Assembly (NCBI RefSeq): GCF_010093815.1
Contig: NW_022985551.1
Span: 254,832-318,831 of the forward strand
Origin: Pseudovirgaria hyperparasitica
Taxonomy: Eukaryota > Ascomycota > Dothideomycetes > Acrospermales > Acrospermaceae
Direction of reading: 5' to 3'
Length of the DNA: 64,000 nucleotides
This document shows, piece after piece, positions 1 through 11,646 of the stretch. The notes under the pieces are model-generated. The model saw nothing but the letters and a program-made list of their open reading frames with translations. It was not told the DNA's origin and did not search any database. The first letter of the stretch is position 1; each line of letters begins with the position of its first letter. Made by a program: the position numbers and the translations under genes.

Positions 1-7
1 CTTATGG

Positions 8-62
8 GTGGGTAGGGAGGTAGGGAGGTAGGGAGGTAGGGAGGTAGGGAGGTAGGGAGGTA
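8..62. repeat. (GGGAGGTA)n simple repeat
   Basis: About six tandem copies of an 8-base G-rich unit run directly into the next, different repeat. The G-rich strand could form G-quadruplexes. It does not match the usual TTAGGG telomere unit, so there is no reason to call it a chromosome end. Confidence 0.9.
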
Positions 63-135
63 GGTATGTATGTATGTATGTATGTATGTATGTATGTATG
101 TATGTATGTATGTATGTATGTATGTATGTATGTAT
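63..135. repeat. (GTAT)n microsatellite
   Basis: About 18 tandem copies of a tetranucleotide with almost no interruption. The open reading frame through it (a run of MYVC units) is a by-product of the repeat. Confidence 0.93.
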
Positions 136-204
136 TTTGGTTTCATGTCTTGCATGTGAGTTCACTGGGGCGGGATTGTCTAGATATTTCGAGTGCTTGT
201 TATG

Positions 205-358
205 TCAAGTGTTGATTATTCCAACTGCTGACTATTCTGAGTACTATTGTACTAAATACTGATTATATTGAGTGCTGATTATCCTGAGTACTGATTATCT
301 GGAGAGTTGAGTATTCCAAGTGCTGACTATCCCCAGTGCTGACTACCCAAGTGCTGAG
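205..358. repeat. Imperfect ~16-base minisatellite
   Basis: Roughly nine degenerate copies of a unit close to GCTGATTATCCTGAGT lie head to tail. Copies differ mainly by single-base changes and small length differences (14-19 bases). No coding sense was found. Confidence 0.7.
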
Positions 359-2675
359 GTAAATTTTTGGAAAGACCAAGGAATACCAAACACGGGAAGC
401 TGCTCGGTAGTCTCTTCACATATGGGCCGTGTCATATCAAATCCGTCCCGTCTGTTCCGTTATCAGTTCAACTTTATGTTTTGTGGGCTGCTGACAGCGG
501 CGATATCCATCATGGCTATGATAGTCAAGGTTGACTCTGGAATGCAAGGGAGGTTTCGTGACTACAGTGCGAAGCTGACGGCAATAGGCAAGCTGCGAGC
601 CAACCATATGTGCATTGTGTGACGCAATGGCGATGAGTTCATGTGATTGAGGCCTCTATGGTTTCAGAATGTACTGTTGGTTCCCTATGATCGCCACTAT
701 CTCCACAATGATAGGCGGAGTCTCGGTATTTGACGATCTCATTGCCAGGTTGTCTGGCTTCGAAAGTGTCCAAGCCATCCTGTTCTACATTCACTTTTCG
801 AGTATATCAGCCAATCGCAATTATCGGAAGGTGTTGGATCGTGACGAGATTACCAATGAAGCGCTACAGTTGCACTATAAACTGTGCCCCAAATGGTTCG
901 CTGTGTGATATTTCTCATAGTATCTCGCGACTAGATAGGTGTTGTACTGTTTGCATACTATTTGGTATTAGGGTCTATCTCTGCGGAAATCACGCCACTC
1001 ATTTATGCTTGGCAAACGGCAGGAGATACGAAGAGAAAGCGATTAGTTCGGTCGAAAAAGTCCGAGGCGATTGGACTATGATAACATCACTCGATGCGTA
1101 GCTCCTTTCGTTCGTCGGCATGTATACCGGGATTGTATGAATGAAATAGGGATGTAGTAGTCGCTATAGGTACTAACCGGCTGACGGTCTGAAGTCACGT
1201 CATCGGGCTGTTCCTATACGGACCCAACACCAGGATCCGCTGTATCGGGGCAGGGGCTGCTCTAGGATACGATCTTGCTTGCTATCCTAGCTGGAACTCT
1301 TATGCACGATCGCTTCTGTCTTGCATTTCTGGACCGCCGACACCCACAGAAGACGCGAAGAGTGGGGCAAGTCGGCCGACGTTATCGATATGCATACACA
1401 TGATTGGAAAGAAAGAGCTCGGAGAGAGCGCCGAAGAGGGTAACGGAAACATGTTGGCTGTTGGTAAATACGGGTTTGCCGACATGAGCCACGTACAGAA
1501 GGAAGAATTCAGCCCGGTGTGTTGGAGTAGGGCCGTGATAAGGCCACACGGCTTATACTTAGGTGAGATGGCGGACGCGTTGCTGATGGATGTATGGTCA
1601 GTGGTATGTGCGTGAGTGAGTGAGTGAGTGAGTGAGTGAGTGAGTGAGAGTGGAGTGCTGATGAAAAAAGCAAAATACCTGGTGGTGGCATGGTAGGGCG
1701 GGAAGAATAGTCCATGCGATTTAGACCTCCATCATCTCCGTCCAAGAAAGTGATGAGCGGGATCTACTAACCGGTTATAGACTAGCTCTTCAGCCTTAAA
1801 TCCACGTCTGTCAACTCGATCTTCCCCAGTCACGAGCTCCTCTATCATCTTCACTCTATCATGACTCTCAAGTTTATGATTGCACGGAGGCGCTATTTCC
1901 GCGGTTTAGCATTATACGACACGCGATCAGGGTTCCCTTACAACGCTACGGTTTCCGTCTCCTGTCGCAATGATGAACCCATCTCTCCGAACAAAGGCAA
2001 TCCCTGCCGCCGCACAGGATGTGCGGTTTCCCAACTTCTCCTGCCGCGCGGTATCTGGCGCAAGGCGCTAAGCGGTAATTCCTAGCGTTGGAGGCGGGGA
2101 GATGGCGGACGAATTTTGAACAGAGCAGCTGAACGTAAATAATGATACGGTCTCATAGCCTGACTCGCTCGCTCCATGAATCATTCCAGAGGCCTAAGCA
2201 CGTTCTATGATAAAGATTCAGGGGATGCCTCCGACTGACTAGCTCAGACATGTCATACGAGCTTGGCTAGGTCAAAGATAGGCCAATACAGACAAGATAC
2301 CAGGATTCGACTTACTCATATGCTTTCTGAGTCGTAATAGTAGAGAGCGTGAAGAGAGAAGATTGGATGCCCTAGTGTCAGAACTACGACTCCTCATACT
2401 GACTAAAAGTCACCTTTCTTTGGCATGAAGCGGCGACAACCAATGGGTACCTTCATCACTATTTTGTGATCGTATCTCGGCCCATGTTCTCAGCTAGTAG
2501 GAAAGTAAACTGCGCTGGGATCCCATTAGTGGATAGTGGCGATTGGCGAGAAGAGCTATGGATTCCGTAAATGGGAAATGGATCACTCCTGCTCTCGAGC
2601 TTGAAACCCAATCTGGTGGACGCGACTCGGATGTGACAGGAGACCTTGACGAAACTCAAAATGTAGGTTTTGCAA
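359..2675. other. Gene-free stretch, left end
   Basis: Only short open frames (the longest about 120 codons, none with a recognisable motif) occur on either strand. A (GAGT)n microsatellite sits at 1612-1650. The rest is unique-looking DNA with nothing I can assign; degenerate transposon sequence is possible but not shown. Confidence 0.6.
1612..1650. repeat. (GAGT)n microsatellite
   Basis: About nine uninterrupted copies of GAGT/TGAG inside otherwise non-repetitive intergenic DNA. Confidence 0.92.
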
Positions 2676-2683
2676 TATAAAAG
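2676..2683 (+). promoter_or_regulatory. TATA box of the O-methyltransferase gene
   Basis: TATAAAAG lies 240 bases before the ATG at 2923, followed by a pyrimidine-containing leader. Spacing allows a leader of roughly 200 bases. Assigned from the motif and position only. Confidence 0.5.
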
Positions 2684-2922
2684 AGTGCTCTCACGCTGTA
2701 CTACTCTTCAGCGACAGAAAAAGAAGCCATCCATCTAGCAATTCTACGTCTACTTTCAATAAAGCTCTACTGAATTCCCATACCTAAGGGACTACTTTTT
2801 CCTTGTTATACTAGTGGTGTAAGATTTATCCATCGAGAGACACGCTTCTGCCGGTCCGAAACGTATATCACTCACCTTTTTCAAGCACATACAAGGAATT
2901 ATAACCAGTCCAAGTATCGAAA

Positions 2923-4495
2923 ATGTCTACTGTTACTCTGGAGGAGCCGCCTATGGAAGCTCCACAGCGTCTAGCAACCATCAAGACAGACGAAAACAGC
3001 GAGGTTGCTTCCAAAATCATGGCTCAGTTCCATGCCCTGCCAACACCTGTTGAAGATAATCCATTACTAAAGACTCCATGTAAAGATGCTCTCAATGGCA
3101 CTACATTCCTTCCGCCACTGGTCATGGATACACCGCCAGAAAGTCCAGTCGTGTGTGAGAAGCCCCAAACCGTGTTATCAAACCTCCACGATGGACCAGT
3201 TTCTCCAGAGCATAAGAAGATGCACCCGCCCTCTTCCGGCTTCTTACCTCTCGAGCCACCAAGCCTGACGTCCCTGATCCAATCCATGAGCGACAAAGAC
3301 CCCTACAACACTCTTGACAAAGCCTTGATCCTTGATAGTGCGAGGGAGATCGTTCGCCAACTCGAAAACCCCGGTGAGAGAGCAATGGAGCTCCTCATGT
3401 CCTTCTCCATAGTTCCCATCCTCAAGATCGCCGTCGACATGGACATCTTCCAGCTTCTCGCTACCCACTCGGAGCTAACCGCCTCCCAAATCGCCCGTTT
3501 CTCCGGCGCCGAAGAAGAATTCGTCGGTAAGTACACCTCCTCTCTCTCCCACTCATCCTCCCCCCTGACCACTACCCGCAGTCCGCATAATGCGCGTCCT
3601 CGCCTCTCTCCACATCACTACCATCACCAGTCCCCGTACATACACGCACACTCCACTCTCCCAAACCTTTACAGCACCCCCTCTCGCCGCCGGAATCTCC
3701 GTCGTCCACGAGCAAGCCTTCCGCGCCGCCTCACGACTCCCCGAGTATATCGCTGCTCACGGATACCACAACCCCTCCAATCCACGCACCGGCCCCTATC
3801 AATTCGCCTTCAACACCTTCGACTCGTGGTTTGAATGGCTTGCCATACGCCCACGCGCCGCCGCCAACTTCAATGCCTTCATGACCGGCTACCGCGCCGC
3901 CAAACCCGCGTGGGCGGCCCTCTTCCCCGTCGAAGACTTGCTGTTTCAAGGATTACCGGATGCCAACCACGCAGACGTCACAGTCGTCGACGTCGGCGGC
4001 GGTTTCGGGCATGACCTTCACATCCTCGCTGAGCACTGCGCGCGCAAGCCAGGGCGACTGATCTGTCAAGACCAAGCCTCCGTAGTAGGATCAGTGCCAG
4101 CCGCACTGCGTGACCAAGCGCCACGCGTCGAGTTTATGACACACGACTTCTTCACGCCGCAGCCGATCCACGGCGCACGCGCGTATGTGCTGAAGCATAT
4201 CTGCCACGACTGGCCGCATGAGATGGCCGTGCAGATTCTGCGAAATATCCGGGGCGCGATGACGCCTGGGTATAGCAAGTTGTTTATTTTGGATCTTGTC
4301 ATGCCGCAGGGTCGTGTGGGGCTTCCGGCAGCGGGGCTGGATGTTGTCATGATGTCGGGCTTTGCGGGCACGGAGAGGGAGGAGAGGTTGTGGAGGGAGT
4401 TGGTGGAGGAGGCGGGCTTGAGGGTTGCTGGGGTGTGGGTTGGGGAGGATGGAGATGGGTTGTTGGAGGTTGTGTTTGATGGTGAGATGATTTAG
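2923..4495 (+). CDS. SAM-dependent O-methyltransferase (COMT-like family)
   Basis: Transfers a methyl group from S-adenosylmethionine to a hydroxyl of a small, probably aromatic or polyketide, acceptor; the true substrate is unknown. Two exons, 2923-3526 and 3582-4495, flank a 55-nt intron (GTAAGT...CAG) that keeps frame and gives 505 aa. A helical dimerisation region lies near residues 140-200 (AMELLMSFSIVPILKIAVDM). The SAM loop is VVDVGGGFGH, about residue 340. LKHICHDWP, about residue 405, carries the histidine that acts as catalytic base in the plant COMT family. The protein is longer than the usual 360-430 aa because of a ~115-residue Pro/Ser-rich N-terminal extension. Fungal relatives sit mostly in secondary-metabolite clusters, and the PKS cluster starts about 5 kb to the right. 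Third-position bases change from mostly C to mostly G after about 4250. Confidence 0.88.
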
Positions 4496-5554
4496 AGGGT
4501 GGTGATATAGGATGTGATGTGAGTGGTGGGGGTTGACGATGTATGGATGGATGCTTTCAGGGGCAATGATTTCGTGGATTTCTAGACGTTGAAGAGATGG
4601 ATGTGTCGAATCTTAAGAAGTGTGGAGCTTACAATGCAACATCTGTATTCAGGGTATCTTAGCTTACCGACACTGAGGTCTACCTGTACTGAGTGAGGTC
4701 CACTTCTCGATATGTCTTCTTACTATCTCTCTTTCCTCTCCTCAAAAGGAACCATGGTATTAGTATCTAATCATACTATATACTAATTATAGGCCTACGC
4801 CATAAATCACGCGGACAAGACAGAACGAATAAGTCATGACATAAAGCTAGTACATAGACACACTCATACCTATTAGAATGACCTATCTTGAAAGATTTGA
4901 AAAGTCATGATAGGCTTATGTAAGACTTCTATGAGTGGTTGTGAATCGTGGCGTTATATATTTTAGCGTAAATTATGTATCGGAACACTGTGGCTGAGTC
5001 GGTAGAGCTAGTGTCAGCCTGAGGCAGCAATAGTGCCCCAACGGGACGAATTCATTACATGGATGAGTAGAGATGATTGAATGACTTAACAATTACACGT
5101 GGTCAAATGGAAGCGTCAAGTATCCTTCAACAGTGACTATATATATACGTATATATATATATCTACTTTGCTGCCTGTTGTACCTATTTCCGGCCTGTGC
5201 ATTGGGCACAGATCGCGATGAATTAGCTGCGTCGCTGGCGAGTACTAGCCCCACCACGCGCGCATCGTCATCATCCCGCTGCTCATCTTCATCACAATAA
5301 CATTCACTTCCCCTGGCCCTCTTGCCACATCTCTTTTGCTACACACGCCCACAACGTTTGGCATCATTCACAGCTACAACAGCAGCTACTATACACTGTA
5401 CATCACAGCCAGCATATGTATATCTTATATATCTCCTTCGGACCCCCGCATCTGCATCCTGCGCCTCGCTTCTGTTAATCCGGCCCTTCTCCCCCACGCC
5501 GACAATCCTTGAGCCCTGAGGCCTCACGCGAGTCCGAGACTACCTCAGGCCTGC
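4496..5554. other. Intergenic region between methyltransferase and phosphatase genes
   Basis: No gene recognised. A (TA)n tract interrupted by CG lies at 5138-5162. The C-rich stretch from about 5290 on is the probable promoter and leader of the phosphatase gene. A tRNA-like A-box at 4989-5000 is considered and rejected below. Confidence 0.6.
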
Positions 5555-6997
5555 ATGCTGCATACTCCAATCAAATTCCGATTTGCAATTACCGCCAGCC
5601 TGTCGCCTATCGCTACACGCGCCGTGTCGTCTCCACCAAATACCGCCAAACTGAACCAACTTCGCAGCCTCCGCGAGAAGGCTGCTCGCAACAGCCGTAA
5701 CCGTCTGGCGAAGCTGAAGACTCCGTTGCCCTTCTCTAATAACGCCTCGATGGCCGACCAGTCTTCCCCTCAGAGTCCCCTTCCCTCCTCTCCAGAAAGT
5801 ACCATGTCATCTACTGCCGCTAGCGTTGTCACCGCCCCGGAGATACAAGACCAGGCTGAAGATAGGGATCCGGACGGGGCTATCTCACAACCGAGCAGTA
5901 GACCTCCTTCGCCAGGACGTCTGCGCATACCAGCCAGAAGGAGTGATTCACGAAGTCCCTCGAGACCACGTACAAATCCAAACGACCCATATCCACACTT
6001 CCTCCTACAGTCGAAATCAGGTAGGAAGGCTGTCTACATAAATGACGTTTAGGAGCTGACTGCAAGTCTAGAAATCAAGAAGCGTTTCGAGTCACTGGAA
6101 TGGACACAACGCCAGCTGCCACATGACAACGCCCTATCAGAGGAACCCTACGACGAGAACTTGAAGAAGATTATCAATTCTAGGAACCGATACGTCAATG
6201 TTGACGCCTATCCCTACAACCGCGTCCTACTGCAGGTCGACGAAGATGCCTGCGACTATATCAACGCCTCCCCAATCACCCTCGAACGCTTCGACGGCGA
6301 TGAACAACCGAGCCGCTGCATCGCCACACAAGGTCCGAAAGACATCACCGTGGGCCATTTCTGGCACATGATTTTCACCGAGTCCACCTCTACAGCAATC
6401 ATAGTTATGCTCACAAAAGTTGCCGAGGGCGGACGCGAGAAGTGTGCCGACTATCTGCCCTCACACGAACCTGCCTCCATTTACTCCAACGAGCACCTTG
6501 AAGAGCCAGACTATACCGTAATACCAGGAACGTCAGATCTTGACGCTACAACGGGCTGCTACCATCGCGACCTGACTCTCCGCCACGAAGCAACCCAAGA
6601 AACGCGGCGCATCATGCACTACGCATTCGAATCATGGCCAGACTTTTCTGTTCCCGACGCTAACGCCAAGAAACAACTCGCTGCTCTCGTCAATGAAGTT
6701 CGCCGTGTCACCGCTGAGAATCCTGACAGTCCACGCGTCGTACACTGCAGTGCGGGTGTCGGTCGAAGCGGGACTTTTATTGCCCTGGACTTTCTCTTCA
6801 GACTGATGCGCGAAGAGAGACTGAAAAAGAGCACAGTCGACGAGAAGCAGGATCCTATATACAATGCCGTGGAGCAGATGAGGAAGCAACGCGTAATGAT
6901 GGTGCAGAACGAGGTCCAGTACGCCTTGATCTATGAGGTTGTCAGAGAGGAAATGCTGAGAATGTGGGACTCTGGGGAGTTGGGTAGGGAGTCGTGA
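5555..6997 (+). CDS. Protein tyrosine phosphatase (classical PTP)
   Basis: Removes phosphate from phosphotyrosine in signalling proteins through a cysteinyl-phosphate intermediate. Exons 5555-6020 and 6072-6997 are joined over a 51-nt intron (GTAGGA...TAG; the earlier AG at 6065-6066 would give a stop), for 463 aa. Visible PTP landmarks, in order, are the NSRNRYVNVDAYPYNRVLL substrate loop, DYINAS, the WPDFSVP WPD loop with its general-acid aspartate, the P-loop VHCSAGVGRSGTF with catalytic Cys and Arg, and a late Q-loop glutamine (VQNEVQYAL). The catalytic domain fills residues ~160-455. The N-terminal ~65 residues are basic and Ser/Ala-rich without acidic residues up to RSLREK, like a mitochondrial presequence. 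A second ATG at 5750 (MADQSS) would remove them and give 398 aa. Which start is used cannot be settled here. Confidence 0.9.
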
Positions 6998-7850
6998 TTC
7001 CCTCTGCATACGAAACGGTTGGACTTTTGGGGTATATATCACTTGCATTGCATCGCATGGAACGGGGAATATGGCGCGCGCGCGGGATCACTGCATTTGC
7101 TTGAAACTGGGACGGATTGTGGCGAGGAAGCATGCACACACGCATATGTATTGATGAACCTTCACGACAAACCCCGATAGAGTAGAGTAGCAATACCAAA
7201 TACGAGCGCCTGCAACAACGCGCCAGACTTCATCATATCGCTTGCAAGCCTGCCCATCTCGCTTACTATAGCACGCTCATGATACCAGCCAGCATCCTCT
7301 TCCTCCTGATTACCGTAATCCTCATTGCATACGCATACTCGCACCACAATTCCCGTTCCATGTCCCATTCCCATGCCCATCCCATACATGTATGATGTCC
7401 AGTCAGCGCCCACCCATGTTCGTAGTCCTCTTACCAATCCAATCCAACCCTGATACACTCCAACCCACCACAGTCCAAACCAAGTTAATTTCAAGTTCCA
7501 CTCTACGCAAGGACCCTGTTGTTGGGGATTTTCCTTTCTAGTTTTCGGTCCCAGTGCGTGCCGGAAATGCTTTTGATCAAATGACGCGCTAGACTGATAT
7601 ACTAGATAGCCACTAGGCTGGATTGCGCTAGACCATACTAGAGCGAGCTAGACCGAATGGGGAAGTACGCGGCCGAACGACCGACGAGCGAGCGAGCTCG
7701 AAGCGAGTTTCGAGCGCGGACGAGAGAAGAAAGGAGAGAGAAAGAGGGAAGGGGATGCTGATCCCAACGGGACTGGGTTGTTGTTTTTTGGGGGCTGAGA
7801 TGATTTTGGGTTTTGGAGCGGTGTGGGAGTGGGAGGGGATGAGAGGGGTG
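6998..7850. other. Intergenic region upstream of the hydrolase gene
   Basis: No gene recognised. The short frames on both strands have no family resemblance. The last ~150 bases are G-rich on + and lead into a TATA box. Confidence 0.6.
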
Positions 7851-7857
7851 TATATAA
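7851..7857 (+). promoter_or_regulatory. TATA box of the dienelactone-hydrolase-like gene
   Basis: TATATAA within a G-rich stretch, 226 bases before the ATG at 8077 and followed by a C/A-rich leader. Motif and position only. Confidence 0.55.
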
Positions 7858-8076
7858 AGGGATGGAAAGGTACCTGGTGGTTTGGTTGAGTCTGTTGTGA
7901 TATTCTATCAGACTTTTTCACATCTTGATACCAAACAGAGAGCGACGTTAGAATACGGCTTCGCGTGTATAGTATCGACTGCCCCGAGCAACGTATATAC
8001 ATACTCTCAAACATATACAACCACACACACCGACACCCATATACACACGCACATACTGTAAACACAACATCCCACA

Positions 8077-8940
8077 ATGGACGCATCCAACCCAGCCTGC
8101 GAGCACTGCATCCAGGGCACCATCCACACAGGTCAGCCCACCGGCAGCGAAGCCAGCCTCCACGACCTAAACGTCTACATCGCAAACCCACCGAGCGGCA
8201 CGACGCCCAAGGCCATCATCGTAATATACACCGACGTCTTTGGGCTGCCCCTGCCAAACAACAAGCTGATCGCAGACGCGTACGCACGAGCAGGCTACCA
8301 GGTCTACATGCCCGATTTCTTCAAGGGCGACCCGGTGGCACTCGACATAGCAGACGTGCTGCTGCCCGTGGACGCCGGGGCGCAGTGTGCGCTGCGCAAG
8401 TACACGGGGATGCTGGCCAAGGGGCCGAGTTTCGTCATGTGGATGACGCGGCATGGCGAGAAGAAGACGAACGAGGTGTGTATGGCGTGGCTGCGGAAGC
8501 TGCGGGCGGCGACGCCTGCGAGCACGAAGATTGGCATGGTCGGGTTCTGCTGGGGCGGCAAGTATGCGATTCGGGCTGGGCTGGCGGCGAATCGGGTGGC
8601 TGTTGATGGGAGGGGAGAGGTGCCGCTTGTGGATGCGGTGGTGGCGCTGCATCCGTCGCATCTGGCTGTGCCGGGGGATGTTGAGGGGTTGGTTGTGCCT
8701 GTGAGCTATGGGTGGGGCTTGAAGGATGAGGGTGTGAGTATTGCGACGAAGGGCAAGGTAGAGGATGTGCATGCGGGGTTGAGAGCAAAGGGTAGTAAGG
8801 TGCCCGAGATGGAGCATCGTGTCTATGAGCCGGGACGGCATGGCTTCGCTGTCAGGGGAAATCCGGATGATCCACAGGAGAGGAAGGCGTTGGAGGATTC
8901 AGAGAAGCAGGCTCTGGAGTGGATGGATAAGCATCTTTGA
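8077..8940 (+). CDS. Dienelactone hydrolase family protein
   Basis: An alpha/beta-hydrolase of the DLH family, 287 aa and intronless. In bacteria these enzymes open dienelactones in aromatic breakdown; fungal members are mostly uncharacterised and some sit in metabolite clusters. The N-terminus has CEHCIQGTIHTG, common in fungal members. The nucleophile elbow is GFCWGGKYA with Cys instead of Ser, about residue 153. The Asp is probably in GLKDEGVS, about residue 214, and the His is in GRHGFAVRG, about residue 251, so the Cys-Asp-His triad looks complete. The start is the first ATG after the leader and matches the family N-terminus. It converges with the regulator gene, the two stops being 160 bases apart. 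Codon third positions are C-rich in the first third and G-rich after about 8340. Confidence 0.9.
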   Translation: MDASNPACEHCIQGTIHTGQPTGSEASLHDLNVYIANPPSGTTPKAIIVIYTDVFGLPLPNNKLIADAYARAGYQVYMPDFFKGDPVALDIADVLLPVDAGAQCALRKYTGMLAKGPSFVMWMTRHGEKKTNEVCMAWLRKLRAATPASTKIGMVGFCWGGKYAIRAGLAANRVAVDGRGEVPLVDAVVALHPSHLAVPGDVEGLVVPVSYGWGLKDEGVSIATKGKVEDVHAGLRAKGSKVPEMEHRVYEPGRHGFAVRGNPDDPQERKALEDSEKQALEWMDKHL

Positions 8941-9100
8941 GTATGTTGAGTTTGATTTCGCATAAGCGCTGGAAGCTCGGGTTTGCCCGTGTGCTTCAGA
9001 ATAGACCGACCTTAAATCCACGGTGAGATAGATCATCTAATGCTCTTACTCCCTTATCAAAAATTACGACTAGCTGTTCATGTCGTCCGAATAGGTGAGC

Positions 9101-11646
9101 TCAACCCATGCCTCCGGTAGATTTGATCCAGTCGTACCAGTCAACGTCGAGGTCCATGTTCGTATCAGCAGCTGCAAAGTTAAGGTTAGCAGCACCAAGA
9201 GACGGATCCTCGTTTTGCCACAACCATGCAGGGAAACTGGGATCAATAGGCCATGCTGTGCTAGAGGGGTCTACTATGCCGGATTCCTGCCATACGGGGT
9301 ATTGAATTATGTTCTCACTGCCCGTTTCCATTGGCATAGTGTTGTACAAGAGGTCAAGATCGTGTGGCATGGGTCCATGAGCGTACACATCGCCTTGGAG
9401 TGGATACCCTTGGAGGCCTTGCGTTGAAGGCGTATTTGTGGCAGTTGGAGTTGGTGCTGTCATAGGCTCAGGCTCTTGAACAGACCTGGCTTGGGTGGAG
9501 ATTCCCAAGACCCGGCGCCAGCGTTCTCTATAGACCTCAGTAACATCAAATACTCCCGTGAAAAGACCAGGGCTCGATGGACAGGGCAACGTTTCGTCAC
9601 TTTTCAACAGCAGAGAAGCTGCCTCGGCATCACTTCTAAGCCGACCTAGCTCGGAGTCGCGGTGTTTTCTCGCCTTGGCTAGCAGCTTGCGCAGCGGTAC
9701 CCAAATCTGAGATGTTTTGTCAGCTTTCGATTGAGCCGGAATGAGCCATGGGCTGTGAAGTGCAAGCCAGGCTCGTTCAACAAGAGGTGACCATGGCCGT
9801 CGAGACACCTCCAACAAGATGAAGATGATTGCCCAAAAATGGGAATATACTTGATAGACCCATCGCCAACGACGACCAGCTGGTTCCTCGTTCAACTCAT
9901 GGTTATACTCGGCAATCTCCAGACCTGCTACGAACAAACGATTCCTGAGCTCTGCGGTGAGTCGTTGGTCTGTCTCGGAAAACAGGATCGGCATGTGTAT
10001 GAGGAGCGTCATCTTTGCCATGACGATGCGCGCAATCACAACACCGATACGATACACAGCATCGCTGGATTCGTCCATGTACCGCAGTAATCCACCGTTC
10101 AGCTTCTGGTAAGCCTCGTCCATCATGTGGTCTTGCTCTGCCATGTCTAGCGCTCCGCTAGTGCTTTTGTTCATCATCTGCTTCGTTGCTTCGCTCATCT
10201 CTAACCATACAAGGGGGTATGTCATATCAGTCAGACCGTCACGAGCCTTTGGGGAGGTCTTAGTATCAGGGCTGATGTCTGTATCATTAATGTTGAGAGG
10301 AAATTTGGTGTCAAAACTGCCATTTACGATTGTATACTCCATTCCCTGGTCTTCTGAGGATCTGATATCCATCGTGTATAGGACCCACCAGACTCTTCGT
10401 CTCATCTCGACTTCAAATGGTGTCATGTGCTCAAAACGAGATCCGTCCCGTTGCAGTCCAATGGCTTGTGCCATCCGAATGACGATACCGGTCATCATCC
10501 ATACAAACCTCGGACTGTCGTGACGGCGAGCCAGGCTTATGAATATGGTGAGAGCCTGTACGAGCGTCAAGTCTGGCGCATTGAGGAAATCGGCCTTGGC
10601 AAGGGCATTTTCCAACCCCATGCGATATTTCAGGCTGAGGTCAATCTTTGGAACGCCAAAGTTGGACAACACATCTTCCTCTTCCATAGATACCACTACT
10701 GCGTAGTATATTGAAAATGCTAAAGATTCGTCCGAAGGACTCAAGCCAGTCTTTTGGGAGTCGCGTAGCATCTTCGCCACTGTGGGACAATGAATAAGTC
10801 CGCTGATCGAGTTGACATTTTCCTGGAAGATGTCAAGAAGATACGGAATTTGTGACGGTAGTGGATGCAACTCTCGCAAATCAGGCCCTGTCATGTTTAG
10901 GTTCTGCTTGAACAAAAATGCGTTTCGGTTCCACGGTGTCCGATCAATTTCATCGTTTGTCAATGAAGTGGCAGGCAGTTCGTCATCCTCTGAATCAGAG
11001 GATCTGTCCGGAAGCAGTCCACGACTATCGTTCTCGAGGCCATCAAGCTGGTATGATTTGTCAATCAACTCATCGTCGCCAAATGCAGACTCCCGGCCGA
11101 ACATACCTCATCATATATTCGAGACCAGAACCCGCTGCTGACATATCGACCGCCACGTGCATCTTTGACCACCATTCTCCCAAACTTATCGCTCAGATTC
11201 CCAGCGTCAGAACCAGAAACCCCAGCCTCGCGATTGGTGCCACCATCATTCGCAGAACCCCTGGGAGAACTCTCATTTGGCGAGCTTCCGGTAGAGGACC
11301 CAGCGGCAACATTCGCGCGCTCCAGCTGTCCTCGTAAGTCTTTGACGAGACTTTCGAGACCCTTCAAGCGTTTCAGGACTTGGGGAGTCGCAGCGTCAGC
11401 TATCTCTGATTCTGCGTGTTTTGAGGCAGATCCGGTCCCAGCCCGCTCGTAACGGCGAGCCCACCTAACAGGCCGTTCTGTAGATGGGAAAATGCAAGGA
11501 ACGCCTGCGCGACGGCAGTTTGAGCAGGGTGACTCCTTGTTGCAGCGGACCTTTCGCGTGTAACAAGTCACGCAGCTACGGGTTTTCGACGGCGGTCCGC
11601 TCTTGTCAGAAGACCGGCCAGCATTGTCGTGGTCTACCCTAGGCAT
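9101..11646 (-). CDS. Zn2Cys6 fungal transcription factor
   Basis: Likely DNA-binding regulator. The two exons, read on the minus strand, are 11646-11107 and 11047-9101. The 59-nt intron between them (GTATGT...CAG) is in phase 0 and gives 828 aa. Residues ~23-52 hold the six-cysteine binuclear zinc cluster (CVTCYTRKVRCNKESPC then CSNCRRAGVPC). A basic linker and a leucine-containing helix (LKRLKGLESLVKDLRGQLE, residues ~85-110) follow and may dimerise. The middle (~residues 230-560) is the fungal-specific transcription factor domain, with the typical EVEMRRRVWWVLYTMD motif. The C-terminus is acidic and Trp-rich (DLDVDWYDWIKSTGG), as in activation domains. It is the nearest regulator to the PKS, so it is a good candidate for pathway control, but its targets cannot be read from sequence. 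Confidence 0.9.

Noticed and set aside
8-62. Telomeric repeat
   Set aside because: The unit is GGGAGGTA, not TTAGGG, and unique DNA follows immediately; simple repeat is the safer reading.
4989-5075. tRNA-like sequence (A-box TGGCTGAGTCGG followed by a loose B-box)
   Set aside because: The A-box is good, but no acceptor, anticodon or T stems pair and the B-box fits poorly.
8167-8841. 224-codon minus-strand frame opposite the hydrolase
   Set aside because: Shadow of a well-supported plus-strand gene; His/Arg-rich nonsense.
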